A stretch of DNA of 64,000 nucleotides from an uncultured Clostridia bacterium. GTDB lineage: Bacteria; Bacillota; Clostridia; Oscillospirales; Feifaniaceae. Numbering within the stretch: position 1 is the first letter of the stretch; the number at the start of each line of letters is the position of its first letter. The notes under the pieces are model-generated. The model saw only the letters and a program-made list of their open reading frames with translations, had not been told where the DNA came from and searched no databases. The translations under genes and the position numbers were made by a program. Below, piece by piece: positions 36,648-44,936 of this stretch. Location of the stretch: NCBI GenBank assembly GCA_944376235.1, contig CALWCA010000003.1, positions 105,080 through 169,079 of the forward strand, given 5' to 3'.

Positions 36648-38036
36648 ATGGCAAAACTGTTTGGAACCGACGGCGTGCGTGACATCGCCGGCGTGAAGCT
36701 GACCTGTGAATTTGCAATGCGCATCGGTCAGGCGGCAGCCCTGGCGCTGACGCAGCCAAGCGAGGGCGCGCGCAGCAAGGTGGTGATCGGCAAGGATACG
36801 AGGGCCTCTTCCGACATGCTGGAGCAGGCGGTGTCTGCCGGACTGACCGCCATGGGGGTCGACGTGGTGCTGCTGGGAGTCATTCCCACGCCTGCCGTGG
36901 CCCTGCTGTGCGAAAAATACGGGGCCGACGCCGGCATCGTCATTTCGGCGTCGCACAACCCCTATGAGCACAACGGCATCAAGATTTTCGGCAAGGGCGG
37001 CCGCAAGCTGACCGATGCGCAGCAGGAGGCCATCGAGGCGCTGCTGTCGCAAAGCGAGGGCTTTCCCGCCGGCAAGTCGGGCAACGAGATCGGCAGAGTC
37101 TACTACCTCTCCACGGCGGCGCAGGAATATGTAGAACACCTGGCCGGCGTGGCGCAGGGGTATTTCCCCGACTTCAAGGTGGTGGTCGACGCCGCCAACG
37201 GCGCCGCATCGACCACGGTGGGCCTTCTGGCAAAGCGCCTGGCTATTCCCATGGTGATTATCAACGACCAGCCAGACGGCGTCAACATCAACGACAACTG
37301 CGGCTCCACGGCGCCCGAGGCGCTGTGCCGGGCCGTGGTGGCAAACCGTGCGCGCCTTGGCATCGCCCTGGACGGGGATGCCGACCGCGTGGTGGCGGTG
37401 GACGAAAAGGGCGAGGTTGTGGACGGCGACAAGCTCATCGCCGTGTTTGCCGCCTACCTCAAGGAAAAGGGCAGGCTGACGCAGGACAAGGTGGCCGTCA
37501 CCGTCATGAGCAACCTGGGCCTTGTCCAGTACTTAAAGGAGCTTGGCATCGACTGCGTCCAGACCGCCGTGGGCGACCGCAACGTGCTGGAGGCCATGGA
37601 GCGCGAGAATCTGGTGCTGGGCGGGGAGCAGTCGGGCCATCTGATTTTGCGGGAATACGCCGCGACGGGCGACGGTCAGCTCGCTATGGTCTTTTTGCTG
37701 TCCATCCTCTACGAAAAGCAGATGTTCCTGTCGCGCATGGCCTCTCAGATGGAGCGCTATCCGCAGGTGGTGGTCAACGTCAGGGTGAGCGAGCAGACCA
37801 AAAAGGCCTTTGCCCAAAATGAGACCTTCCTTGCCTGCAGGCAGGAGATGGAGGGGGCGCTGGCGCAAAAGGGCCGTATTCTGATCCGCCCCTCGGGCAC
37901 CGAGCCGGTGCTGCGCGTCATGGTGGAGGGCGCCTGCATGGAGACCGTCAACCAGTACGCCGTCAAGCTGGCGCAGGTGCTTGCGGACATTGACAGCGGA
38001 GAGCAGGGCGAGCAGGGCGAGCAGGGAGAAAAGTAG
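36648..38036 (+). CDS. glmM: Phosphoglucosamine mutase
   Basis: 462 residues. Start F-G-T-D-G-V-R-D, active-site serine in S-A-S-H-N-P near 101, metal-binding D-G-D-A-D-R near 240, and the C-terminal R-P-S-G-T-E-P phosphate loop. It converts glucosamine 6-phosphate to 1-phosphate for UDP-GlcNAc, feeding the wall. Alternative ATG at 36636. The final residues contain a short G-E-Q-G-E-Q-G-E-Q repeat. Confidence 0.94.
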   Translation: MAKLFGTDGVRDIAGVKLTCEFAMRIGQAAALALTQPSEGARSKVVIGKDTRASSDMLEQAVSAGLTAMGVDVVLLGVIPTPAVALLCEKYGADAGIVISASHNPYEHNGIKIFGKGGRKLTDAQQEAIEALLSQSEGFPAGKSGNEIGRVYYLSTAAQEYVEHLAGVAQGYFPDFKVVVDAANGAASTTVGLLAKRLAIPMVIINDQPDGVNINDNCGSTAPEALCRAVVANRARLGIALDGDADRVVAVDEKGEVVDGDKLIAVFAAYLKEKGRLTQDKVAVTVMSNLGLVQYLKELGIDCVQTAVGDRNVLEAMERENLVLGGEQSGHLILREYAATGDGQLAMVFLLSILYEKQMFLSRMASQMERYPQVVVNVRVSEQTKKAFAQNETFLACRQEMEGALAQKGRILIRPSGTEPVLRVMVEGACMETVNQYAVKLAQVLADIDSGEQGEQGEQGEK

Positions 38037-38125
38037 GCCTTTTCCCGCCGCAGGCCCTCTGCCCTCGTCCTGTTGCGGGGTGCGCGTCTTTTGCAAAAAG
38101 GACGCAAAGAACAGCAAAAAGAGCA

Positions 38126-38154
38126 TTGCATTTTTCCATTTTATGTGGTATACT
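38126..38154 (+). promoter_or_regulatory. Promoter for rpsB
   Basis: TTGCAT (38126-38131), 17 bases, TATACT (38149-38154). Confidence 0.85.
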
Positions 38155-38264
38155 ACTTGAGCCAAAATATTTCACACATCAAAGCTGTCCTGCGCCATGG
38201 TGCCGGTTTCCGGTTGGTGCGGAGCCCTTTGGTGGCGGAAATAACCAAAAGGAGGAACAAAAAC
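38155..38264 (+). promoter_or_regulatory. rpsB leader with hairpin, possible S2 autoregulatory element
   Basis: About 100 untranslated bases. A clear nested hairpin lies at about 38193-38222 (TGCGCCA pairing TGGTGCG, with CCGG-TTT-CCGG inside). Ribosomal protein S2 leaders regulate rpsB in several bacterial groups; whether this is a known type I cannot tell. Confidence 0.45.
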
Positions 38265-39002
38265 ATGTCTGTCGTATCCATGAAGCAGCTACTGGAATCG
38301 GGTGTCCATTTCGGACATCAGACCCGTCGCTGGAACCCCAAGATGGCCCCCTATATTTTCACCGAGAGAAACGGCATCTATATCATTGACCTGCAGAAGA
38401 CGGTCAAGAAGATTGAAGAGGCCTACAACTTTGTCAGAGACGTCTCGGCGGAGGGCGGCACGATTTTGTTTGTCGGCACCAAGAAGCAGGCGGCCGAGTC
38501 CATCCGCGAAGAGGCCGAGCGCTGCGGCATGTACTATGTCAACGCCAGATGGCTGGGCGGCATGCTCACCAACTTTAAGACCATCCGCCGCAGAATTGAG
38601 CGTCTGGCCCAGCTGCGCAAGATGGAGGAGGACGGCACCTTTGATGTGCTGCCCAAGAAAGAGGTCATCAAGCTGACCGGCGAGATTGAAAAGCTCGAGA
38701 AATTCCTCGGCGGCATCAAGACCATGGGCAAGCTGCCCTCGGCCCTGTTTGTCGTCGACCCCCGCAAGGAGAGAATCGCCATTGCCGAGGCCAGAAACCT
38801 GGGCATCCCGATTGTCGCCATCGTCGATACCAACTGCGACCCCGACGAGATTGATTACGTCATCCCCGGAAATGACGACGCCATCCGCGCCGTCAAGCTC
38901 ATTTCGGGCATCGTGGCCGACGCCGTGCTGGAAGGCAAGCAGGGCGAGCAGTTTGAGCTTGAGGAAGATGCGCTTCCCGAGCAGGAGGAAGTCGGCTTCT
39001 GA
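38265..39002 (+). CDS. rpsB: 30S ribosomal protein S2
   Basis: 245 residues. Conserved [22 protein letters not shown] start, and R-W-L-G-G-M-L-T-N near 95. S2 sits on the back of the 30S subunit. AAAAGGAGG before the ATG sets the start; the frame extends back to 38073 but lacks support. It is followed by tsf after a hairpin. Confidence 0.98.
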   Translation: MSVVSMKQLLESGVHFGHQTRRWNPKMAPYIFTERNGIYIIDLQKTVKKIEEAYNFVRDVSAEGGTILFVGTKKQAAESIREEAERCGMYYVNARWLGGMLTNFKTIRRRIERLAQLRKMEEDGTFDVLPKKEVIKLTGEIEKLEKFLGGIKTMGKLPSALFVVDPRKERIAIAEARNLGIPIVAIVDTNCDPDEIDYVIPGNDDAIRAVKLISGIVADAVLEGKQGEQFELEEDALPEQEEVGF

Positions 39003-39033
39003 TTAGACCCTTCGTCTTTTGGAAACCCTGTTT

Positions 39034-39062
39034 GCAAAATGCCCGCTCACCGGGCATTTTGC
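39034..39062 (+). terminator. Hairpin between rpsB and tsf
   Basis: Perfect 12-bp arms (39034-39045, 39051-39062) with a CTCAC loop; TTGTCTCTTTT follows. Probably partial termination, reducing tsf relative to rpsB. Confidence 0.7.
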
Positions 39063-39114
39063 TTGTCTCTTTTCATGACGATGCACTGAACTTTGGATAG
39101 GAGGAAGATCGAAA

Positions 39115-40029
39115 ATGGCATTTACGGCAAAAGATGTGGCGGCCCTGAGGGAGAAGACCGGCTGCGGAATGATGGACTGCAAAAAAGCTTTGACCGAGAC
39201 CGACGGCGATATGGAAAAGGCCATTGAATTTCTGCGTGAGAAGGGCCTGGCGGCTGCCGCCAAGAAGGCCGGCAGAATTGCCGCCGAGGGCGTTGTGGCT
39301 GCCGTTGTCTGCAAAGACTGCAACACCGGTGTTTTGATTGAGGTCAACTCGGAGACCGACTTTGTCTCCAAGAACGAGGACTTCCAGAATTTTGTCAAAA
39401 ATTGCGGCATGGCCGTCATTACGAGCGGCGCCAACACGCTCGAGGAGCTGCTGGCCGCCAAGTATGACGAGGGCTCCACTGTGGAGGAGATGCTGCGCGA
39501 GAAGATTCTCACCATCGGCGAGAACATCAAGATCCGCCGCTTTGAGAAGTACACCGGCGTGATTGAGACCTATATTCACGGCGGCGGCCGCATCGGCGTC
39601 ATGTGCAATTTTGACACCGACTGCGCAGACAAGCCCGGCTTTACCGAGCTTGCCAAGGACATCTGCATGCAGATTGCCGCGGCCAACCCCTCTTACCTGA
39701 GCAAGGATCAGGTGCCTGCCGACGTGCTGGAGAAGGAAAAGGAAATCCTCATGGCGCAGGCCATCAACGAGGGCAAGCCCGCCAACATCGCCGAGAAGAT
39801 GGTCATGGGCAGAATCGGCAAGTTCTATAAGGAAAACTGCCTGCTGGAACAGGCCTTTGTCAAGGATCCCGACCAGTCGGTTTCCAAGCACATTGCCGCC
39901 GTGGCCAAGGAGCTGGGCGGAAAGATTGAAGTGACCGGCTTTGTCCGCTATGAGAAGGGTGAGGGCCTGGAGAAGAGAGTGGACGATTTTGCCGAGGAAG
40001 TCGCCAAGATGAGCGGCGGCAGCAACTGA
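39115..40029 (+). CDS. tsf: Elongation factor Ts
   Basis: 304 residues. N-terminal [16 protein letters not shown] motif and the T-D-F-V-S-K-N segment that contacts EF-Tu. It catalyses GDP release from EF-Tu. Strong AGGAGGAAG ribosome site. Followed by a terminator; pyrH then has its own promoter. Confidence 0.98.
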   Translation: MAFTAKDVAALREKTGCGMMDCKKALTETDGDMEKAIEFLREKGLAAAAKKAGRIAAEGVVAAVVCKDCNTGVLIEVNSETDFVSKNEDFQNFVKNCGMAVITSGANTLEELLAAKYDEGSTVEEMLREKILTIGENIKIRRFEKYTGVIETYIHGGGRIGVMCNFDTDCADKPGFTELAKDICMQIAAANPSYLSKDQVPADVLEKEKEILMAQAINEGKPANIAEKMVMGRIGKFYKENCLLEQAFVKDPDQSVSKHIAAVAKELGGKIEVTGFVRYEKGEGLEKRVDDFAEEVAKMSGGSN

Positions 40030-40065
40030 GTTTTCTCCTGCCTTCAATAAACAGAAATTTTGCAA

Positions 40066-40102
40066 AAGCCCGGGGAAAAAGGATTCCCCGGGCTTCTTTT
40101 TT
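40066..40102 (+). terminator. Terminator after tsf
   Basis: AGCCCGGGGA/TCCCCGGGCT arms (40067-40076, 40085-40094) with TCT6 tail. Confidence 0.88.
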
Positions 40103-40304
40103 GCCGCCCAACCGCGTTTGCGCCCCCCTTAAGAAAGCTTGTTAAAAGGGCCTTTTCTGCCTTTCCGGGGAGCGGAGAAGCCTTTGCGGCCCGGGAAAAA
40201 GGGGGCGCAGGGGGGTGCCTGAGGAGGCGAAAAGGAGGGCGCAAGGGGGAGGGGGTTCGTTTTTTCGGCGCAGCAAAAAATGGGCGGTGGATTTTCAATT
40301 TGGG

Positions 40305-40334
40305 TTGAAACGGCGCAAGGGGATAGTGTATAAT
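40305..40334 (+). promoter_or_regulatory. Promoter for pyrH
   Basis: TTGAAA (40305-40310), 18 bases, TATAAT (40329-40334). The -10 overlaps an in-frame ATG at 40333, so that ATG cannot be the pyrH start. Confidence 0.8.
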
Positions 40335-40368
40335 GAACCGGAAAAGAAATGCAAAGAGGTGGTTTCCC

Positions 40369-41082
40369 TTGCAGCCTGTATACAGGCGGATTCTTTTGAA
40401 ACTCAGTGGAGAGGCTCTTGGCGGCGGGACGTCTGGCGGCTCGTGTATCGACCAGGGGTTTTTGGCGGCCCTGTGCCGAAAAATCGCGCGCATGACCGAA
40501 ATGGGCGTCCAGGTTGCCCTGGTGTGCGGGGGCGGCAATATCTGGCGGGGACGCACGGTGCCCGGCATGCAGCGCACCCGTGCAGACCAGGCGGGGATGC
40601 TGGCCACCGTCATCAACGGACTGGCCCTGCAGGACGAGCTTGTGCGCCAGGGAGTGCAGGCAGAGCTCTTTACCGCCTTTGAAATGGGCCCTGTGGCGCG
40701 GCGTTATACGAGGGCGGATGCCCTGGCAGTGCTGGAGCGCGGCGGCGTGGCCATCCTGTCGGCAGGCACGGGACATCCCTATTTCACGACCGACTCTGCA
40801 GCGGCCCTGCGGGCTGCCGAGCTGGAGGTGGATGCCATTTTGATGGCCAAGACCATCGACGGGGTGTATACCGCCGACCCCAAGAAGGACAAGACGGCGG
40901 CATTTTTGCCGGAAATCACATGCAGCGAGGCGCTTTATCGCCGTCTTGGCGTGATGGATGCCACGGCAATGGCCCTTTGCATGGACAATCACATCACCAT
41001 TCGCGTGTTTGCCATGGACCCGCTTGACAACCTGCTCAAGGTGGTATGCGGGCAGTCCGTCGGCAGCATTGTGACAGGCTGA
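40369..41082 (+). CDS. pyrH: UMP kinase
   Basis: 237 residues. Amino-acid-kinase fold: L-K-L-S-G-E-A-L near 8, C-G-G-G-N-I-W-R-G near 48, and a late D-A-T-A-M-A segment. It makes UDP from UMP and ATP. The TTG at 40369 is chosen: GAGGTGG lies 6 bases before it, and the alternative ATG overlaps the promoter -10. Order tsf-pyrH-frr-uppS is the standard one. Confidence 0.93.
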   Translation: MQPVYRRILLKLSGEALGGGTSGGSCIDQGFLAALCRKIARMTEMGVQVALVCGGGNIWRGRTVPGMQRTRADQAGMLATVINGLALQDELVRQGVQAELFTAFEMGPVARRYTRADALAVLERGGVAILSAGTGHPYFTTDSAAALRAAELEVDAILMAKTIDGVYTADPKKDKTAAFLPEITCSEALYRRLGVMDATAMALCMDNHITIRVFAMDPLDNLLKVVCGQSVGSIVTG

Positions 41083-41146
41083 ATCAACCCCCATCGCACG
41101 GATTCTACATAAATTCGTATCATGACAGACGTATGGAGGCAGTAAC

Positions 41147-41701
41147 ATGAAAGAGATGTATCGCGAATACGACGAAAAAATGAAAAAGGCCATCGCCGTT
41201 TTGGAAGCGGAATACAAAACCCTGCGCGCGGGACGGGCCAACCCGTCTGTGCTGGATCGCCTTTCAGTGGACTACTACGGGGCGGCCACGCCCATCAATC
41301 AGCTGGCGTCTGTGTCGGTGACGGAGGCGCGCACCCTGGCCATCAGCCCCTATGACGCTTCTACGCTCAAGGCCATCGAAAAGGCGATTTTGGCTTCCGA
41401 CATCGGGCTCAATCCGCAAAACGACGGCCGTACCATCCGGCTGATTTTCCCGCCGCTTACCGAGGAGCGCCGCAAGGAGCTTGCCAAGCAGGTCAAAAAG
41501 ACGGCGGAGGACAGCAAGGTGGCCGTGCGCAACATCCGCCGCGACGCCATTGACACCTTCAAAAAGCAGCAGAAAAAATCCGAGATCACCGAAGACGATT
41601 TGAAAAACGCCGAAAAGGATCTGCAGGAGCTCACCGACAAGAGCATCAAAAAGATTGACGAGATTGCCGCAGCCAAGGAAAAGGAAATCCTTGAGGTTTG
41701 A
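41147..41701 (+). CDS. frr: Ribosome recycling factor
   Basis: 184 residues with the family motif [12 protein letters not shown] near 29 and the [17 protein letters not shown] stretch near 120. With EF-G it splits terminated ribosomes. AGGAGG-like GGAGGCAG precedes the ATG. Confidence 0.98.
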   Translation: MKEMYREYDEKMKKAIAVLEAEYKTLRAGRANPSVLDRLSVDYYGAATPINQLASVSVTEARTLAISPYDASTLKAIEKAILASDIGLNPQNDGRTIRLIFPPLTEERRKELAKQVKKTAEDSKVAVRNIRRDAIDTFKKQQKKSEITEDDLKNAEKDLQELTDKSIKKIDEIAAAKEKEILEV

Positions 41702-41890
41702 GCTGCAAAGGGCCCTGCCTTGACAAAGGGGCGGGCCAGGACCGCTTTGGCCCTGTCCGAAAGCCCGGGAAGCCGAGGCAGGCTTTGCCCGGGCGGAGTT
41801 TTGCGGCGGATGAAGCGCCGCTTTGGCCTTGTCCGGGCCTGACTGCGGTTTTTGAAAAACTGCGTGCTGAAAAAGGGAAAGGTGCGCCTG

Positions 41891-42631
41891 ATGTTCAGAA
41901 AAAAAGAAGCAAAAAAAGCTGCCGTGCGGCAGCGTGATGGCAATATGAGCCGGGTCCCGGCTCATATTGCCATTATTATGGACGGCAACGGCCGATGGGC
42001 GACGTCGCGCGGCCTGCCCCGGACGGTGGGGCACCGCGAGGGAGCCAAAAAATTTCGGGAGATTGCGTCATACTGTCAGGAAATTGGCATCAAATATCTG
42101 ACGGTCTACGCCTTTTCCACCGAGAACTGGAAGCGTCCCAAGGAAGAGGTGGACGCCATCATGCAGCTCTTTCACGACTATCTGATTGAGGCGCGTCAGG
42201 AGCTGCGCACCCGCAACATCCACATCCAGGTGCTGGGGGACCTCTCGGTGTTTGACGGGGAGTTCCGTCAGCTCATCGACGAGGTGCAGAGCATGAACCC
42301 CGGCCCCGACGCACTGGTGGCCAATCTGGCCATCAACTACGGCGGAAGGGCCGAGCTGGTCATGGCGGCCAACGCCGCCTTTGCCGAGAAGCAGGGGCCC
42401 ATCACCGAAAGCGACCTGGAGGCGCATCTCTATACGGCGGGGCAGCCAGACCCCGAGCTCATCATCCGCACGTCGGGAGAGTTTCGGCTGTCGGGATTTC
42501 TGCTGTGGCAGTGCTCCTACAGCGAGTTTTACTTTTCGGATTTGCTGTGGCCCGATTTTACGACAGACGAGCTCGACAGGGCTCTTGAGGCCTTTGCCGG
42601 GAGAGACCGGCGATTTGGCGCCGTCAAATAG
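41891..42631 (+). CDS. uppS: Undecaprenyl diphosphate synthase
   Basis: 246 residues. cis-Prenyltransferase motifs: I-I-M-D-G-N-G-R-W-A near 27 (catalytic Asp), F-S-T-E-N-W-K-R-P, and R-T-S-G-E-x-R-L-S-x-F-L near 196. It extends FPP with eight IPP units for the wall carrier lipid. The ATG at 41891 follows AAAGGTG. A later ATG at 41945 lies inside a perfect 37-base palindrome (see that entry). The lysine-rich first 18 residues are not part of the usual core. Confidence 0.94.
   Translation: MFRKKEAKKAAVRQRDGNMSRVPAHIAIIMDGNGRWATSRGLPRTVGHREGAKKFREIASYCQEIGIKYLTVYAFSTENWKRPKEEVDAIMQLFHDYLIEARQELRTRNIHIQVLGDLSVFDGEFRQLIDEVQSMNPGPDALVANLAINYGGRAELVMAANAAFAEKQGPITESDLEAHLYTAGQPDPELIIRTSGEFRLSGFLLWQCSYSEFYFSDLLWPDFTTDELDRALEAFAGRDRRFGAVK
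41937..41973. repeat. Perfect 37-base palindrome within the uppS 5' coding region
   Basis: Arms 41937-41954 and 41956-41973 are exact inverted copies around one central T. In RNA this makes an 18-bp stem with almost no loop. It covers codons for N-M-S-R-V-P-A-H-I and an alternative start ATG at 41945. Confidence 0.9.
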
Positions 42632-42652
42632 CCGCAGCAGGAGGAAGCGCGC

Positions 42653-43462
42653 ATGTTCAACGCGAAGTTTTTTTCGGGAGCGGCCTATTTTTTGCTGGCG
42701 CTGCCCCTGTTTTACTATTCCCACACCCTGGCCCTGCCCGTGGTAATGGCGCTGATTGCCATGCGGTGCGTCTATGAGGCGCTGCATGTGTCGGGCTTTG
42801 CCGAGGCAAAGCTGCTGCTGCCGGCAGGCCTGCTGCTGGCCGGCTGTCTGCCCTTTGCGGCCTGCGCGGGAGGCCTTTGGGTAGAGGTACTGTGCTACGC
42901 TTATCTGCTCACGGCCCTTTTGCTCTATCTTTTCCATTACAACAGCCTGGCGCTGCTCAACGCCCTTTACTGTATGGCGATGACGCTGCTGCTCGGGGTT
43001 TGTTTTGCCGTTCCAGTTTTTACGAGGCAGGGGAAAAATGGACTTTGGCTGCTGATTTTGACCTTTGTTGGCACCTGGTCGGCGGACGTCTGCGCCCAGG
43101 TGTGCGGAAAGCTGTTTGGAAAGCACAAATTCAAGGTGCATGTTTCGCCCAACAAGACGGTGGAGGGCAGCATTGGCTCTCTGCTGGGAACCGCTTTGGT
43201 ATACGTTGCTTTTGCCATTGCTCTCAACCGGCTGGCCGGCACCTCCTTTTCGCTGCCGCTCATGGCGGCGGCAGGGCTGCTGGTGTCGGTGGCAGGCCAG
43301 GCGGGGGATTTGCTGGCCTCCGCCGTCAAGCGCCTGTTTGGCGTCAAGGATTTCAGCCATCTCATCCCGGGACACGGCGGCATGTATGACCGGTTTGATT
43401 CCTTTGCCCTTGTGGCGCCCATGCTGTATTTGCTGGCACAGGTGCTGCCGCTTGCCGGGTGA
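42653..43462 (+). CDS. cdsA: Phosphatidate cytidylyltransferase
   Basis: 269 residues, multiple hydrophobic segments. The C-terminal signature V-S-P-N-K-T-V-E-G-S and H-L-I-P-G-H-G-G-M-Y-D-R-F-D-S is that of CDP-diacylglycerol synthases. It makes CDP-diacylglycerol from phosphatidate and CTP in the membrane. GCAGGAGGAAG precedes the ATG. It lies between uppS and dxr, the usual order. Confidence 0.95.
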   Translation: MFNAKFFSGAAYFLLALPLFYYSHTLALPVVMALIAMRCVYEALHVSGFAEAKLLLPAGLLLAGCLPFAACAGGLWVEVLCYAYLLTALLLYLFHYNSLALLNALYCMAMTLLLGVCFAVPVFTRQGKNGLWLLILTFVGTWSADVCAQVCGKLFGKHKFKVHVSPNKTVEGSIGSLLGTALVYVAFAIALNRLAGTSFSLPLMAAAGLLVSVAGQAGDLLASAVKRLFGVKDFSHLIPGHGGMYDRFDSFALVAPMLYLLAQVLPLAG

Positions 43463-43491
43463 AGGGCCATTGCAGCAGGGGGGAAAGACCC

Positions 43492-44670
43492 ATGGAAAAA
43501 GACATCACCATTTTGGGTGCGACCGGCTCGATCGGCCGGCAGACACTTGACGTCGCCCGCAGTCTGCACCTTCCTGTGCGTGCGCTGACGGGAAACCGCA
43601 ATGTGGAGCTGATGGAGCGCCTTGCACGAGAGTTTTCGCCGGAGCTTGTGGCCATGGCCGGGGAGGACGCCGCAAAGCAATTGCGTGAGCGCCTGTTTGG
43701 AACCGGAATCCGGGTTGAGGCGGGGGAGCAGGGGCTTTTGACGGCGGCCCGGCTTGACGCCGCAACGGTTGTCAGCGCCATTGTTGGCGCGGCCGGGATC
43801 CGTCCCACGGTAGAGGCCATTGGCAGAGGCTGCCGCGTGGCCCTGGCGAACAAGGAGGTTCTGGTCGCGGCGGGCAGCGTGGTCATGCCGCTTGCGAAAC
43901 AGTGCGGCGCTGAAATCCTGCCGGTGGACAGCGAGCACAGCGCCATTTTCCAGTGCCTGCTCTCACGCGGCGGCAGCGGGGTTTCAAGGATTCTTCTGAC
44001 CTGCTCGGGCGGGCCCTTTTTTGGGAAAACGCGCGCTGAGCTGGCTCATGTCACGCGTCAGCAGGCGCTGGCCCACCCCTCATGGAGCATGGGCCCCAAA
44101 ATCACCATCGACAGCGCCACGCTCATGAACAAGGGCCTGGAATGTATCGAGGCTGCGTGGCTGTTTGACGTGCCCATAAAAAGGATTGAAGTGCTGATTC
44201 ATCGGCAGAGCATTGTTCACTCCATGGTGGAGTTTGAAGACCACGCCGTCATCGCGCAGCTTGGAACGCCGGATATGCGCATCCCCATTCAGTTTGCGCT
44301 GACCTACCCTCAGCGCCTCCCCATGCAGGCGCCCGCCCTGGACTTTTCCTCCGGCATGGCGCTCACCTTTGCAAGGCCGGACACCGAGGCCTTCGGGTGC
44401 CTTGCGCTGTGTGTCAGGGCCTTTGAGATGGGGGGCACCGCCCCTGCGGCGCTCAGCGCGGCGGGAGAGGTCGCCGTCTATGCCTTTTTGGAGCAGCGCA
44501 TATCCTTTTTGGAGATCGAAGAAATTTGCGCCGGCCTGCTTTGCACCCATCGGAATGTGGAGGAGCCGACGCTCGAGCAGATTTTGCAGGCCGATGCGGA
44601 GGCTCGAAGCCAGGCGGCGCAGATGGTGCAGACGCGCGGGGGAATGCACAATAAAAACCGCACAAAATGA
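43492..44670 (+). CDS. dxr: 1-deoxy-D-xylulose-5-phosphate reductoisomerase
   Basis: 392 residues. NADPH loop G-A-T-G-S-I-G near 10, A-N-K-E near 120, metal and substrate loop P-V-D-S-E-H-S-A near 145, and M-N-K-G-L-E near 210. Second MEP step, making MEP from DXP. AGGGGGGAAAG precedes the ATG at 43492; a frame start at 43459 lacks a site. A strong terminator follows, unlike the usual direct link to rseP. Confidence 0.96.
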   Translation: MEKDITILGATGSIGRQTLDVARSLHLPVRALTGNRNVELMERLAREFSPELVAMAGEDAAKQLRERLFGTGIRVEAGEQGLLTAARLDAATVVSAIVGAAGIRPTVEAIGRGCRVALANKEVLVAAGSVVMPLAKQCGAEILPVDSEHSAIFQCLLSRGGSGVSRILLTCSGGPFFGKTRAELAHVTRQQALAHPSWSMGPKITIDSATLMNKGLECIEAAWLFDVPIKRIEVLIHRQSIVHSMVEFEDHAVIAQLGTPDMRIPIQFALTYPQRLPMQAPALDFSSGMALTFARPDTEAFGCLALCVRAFEMGGTAPAALSAAGEVAVYAFLEQRISFLEIEEICAGLLCTHRNVEEPTLEQILQADAEARSQAAQMVQTRGGMHNKNRTK

Positions 44671-44705
44671 GAGGATGGGGCCTTTTTGCATGGCGCCGGG
44701 ATATC

Positions 44706-44743
44706 AAGGCGTTTTGAAATCGCTCAAAACGCCTTTTCCTTTT
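44706..44743 (+). terminator. Terminator after dxr
   Basis: Perfect 12-bp arms (44706-44717, 44724-44735) and a TTCCTTTT tail. Confidence 0.88.
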
Positions 44744-44936
44744 GCCCGTTTCAAACAACACAATGCCCTGCGCCCTGCGGCAGCTTCAAAAAGACAAGCG
44801 GAGGGCCTTTTTTGAATTTTCTGCCGCTTCGCAAAGGAAAAACCCTCGCAGGATGACCCCGCCCCGGCTTGCTTTTCCCGCTCCACAAATGGATAACTGC
44901 AGGATGATGCGTCTTGCCTCGGAGGTGAGTGAATCG

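Larger units (their letters stand above)
40030..40368. other. Intergenic region between tsf and pyrH
   Basis: 339 bases: the tsf terminator, a G/A-rich stretch with no gene I can support, and the pyrH promoter with a short leader. Confidence 0.65.
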
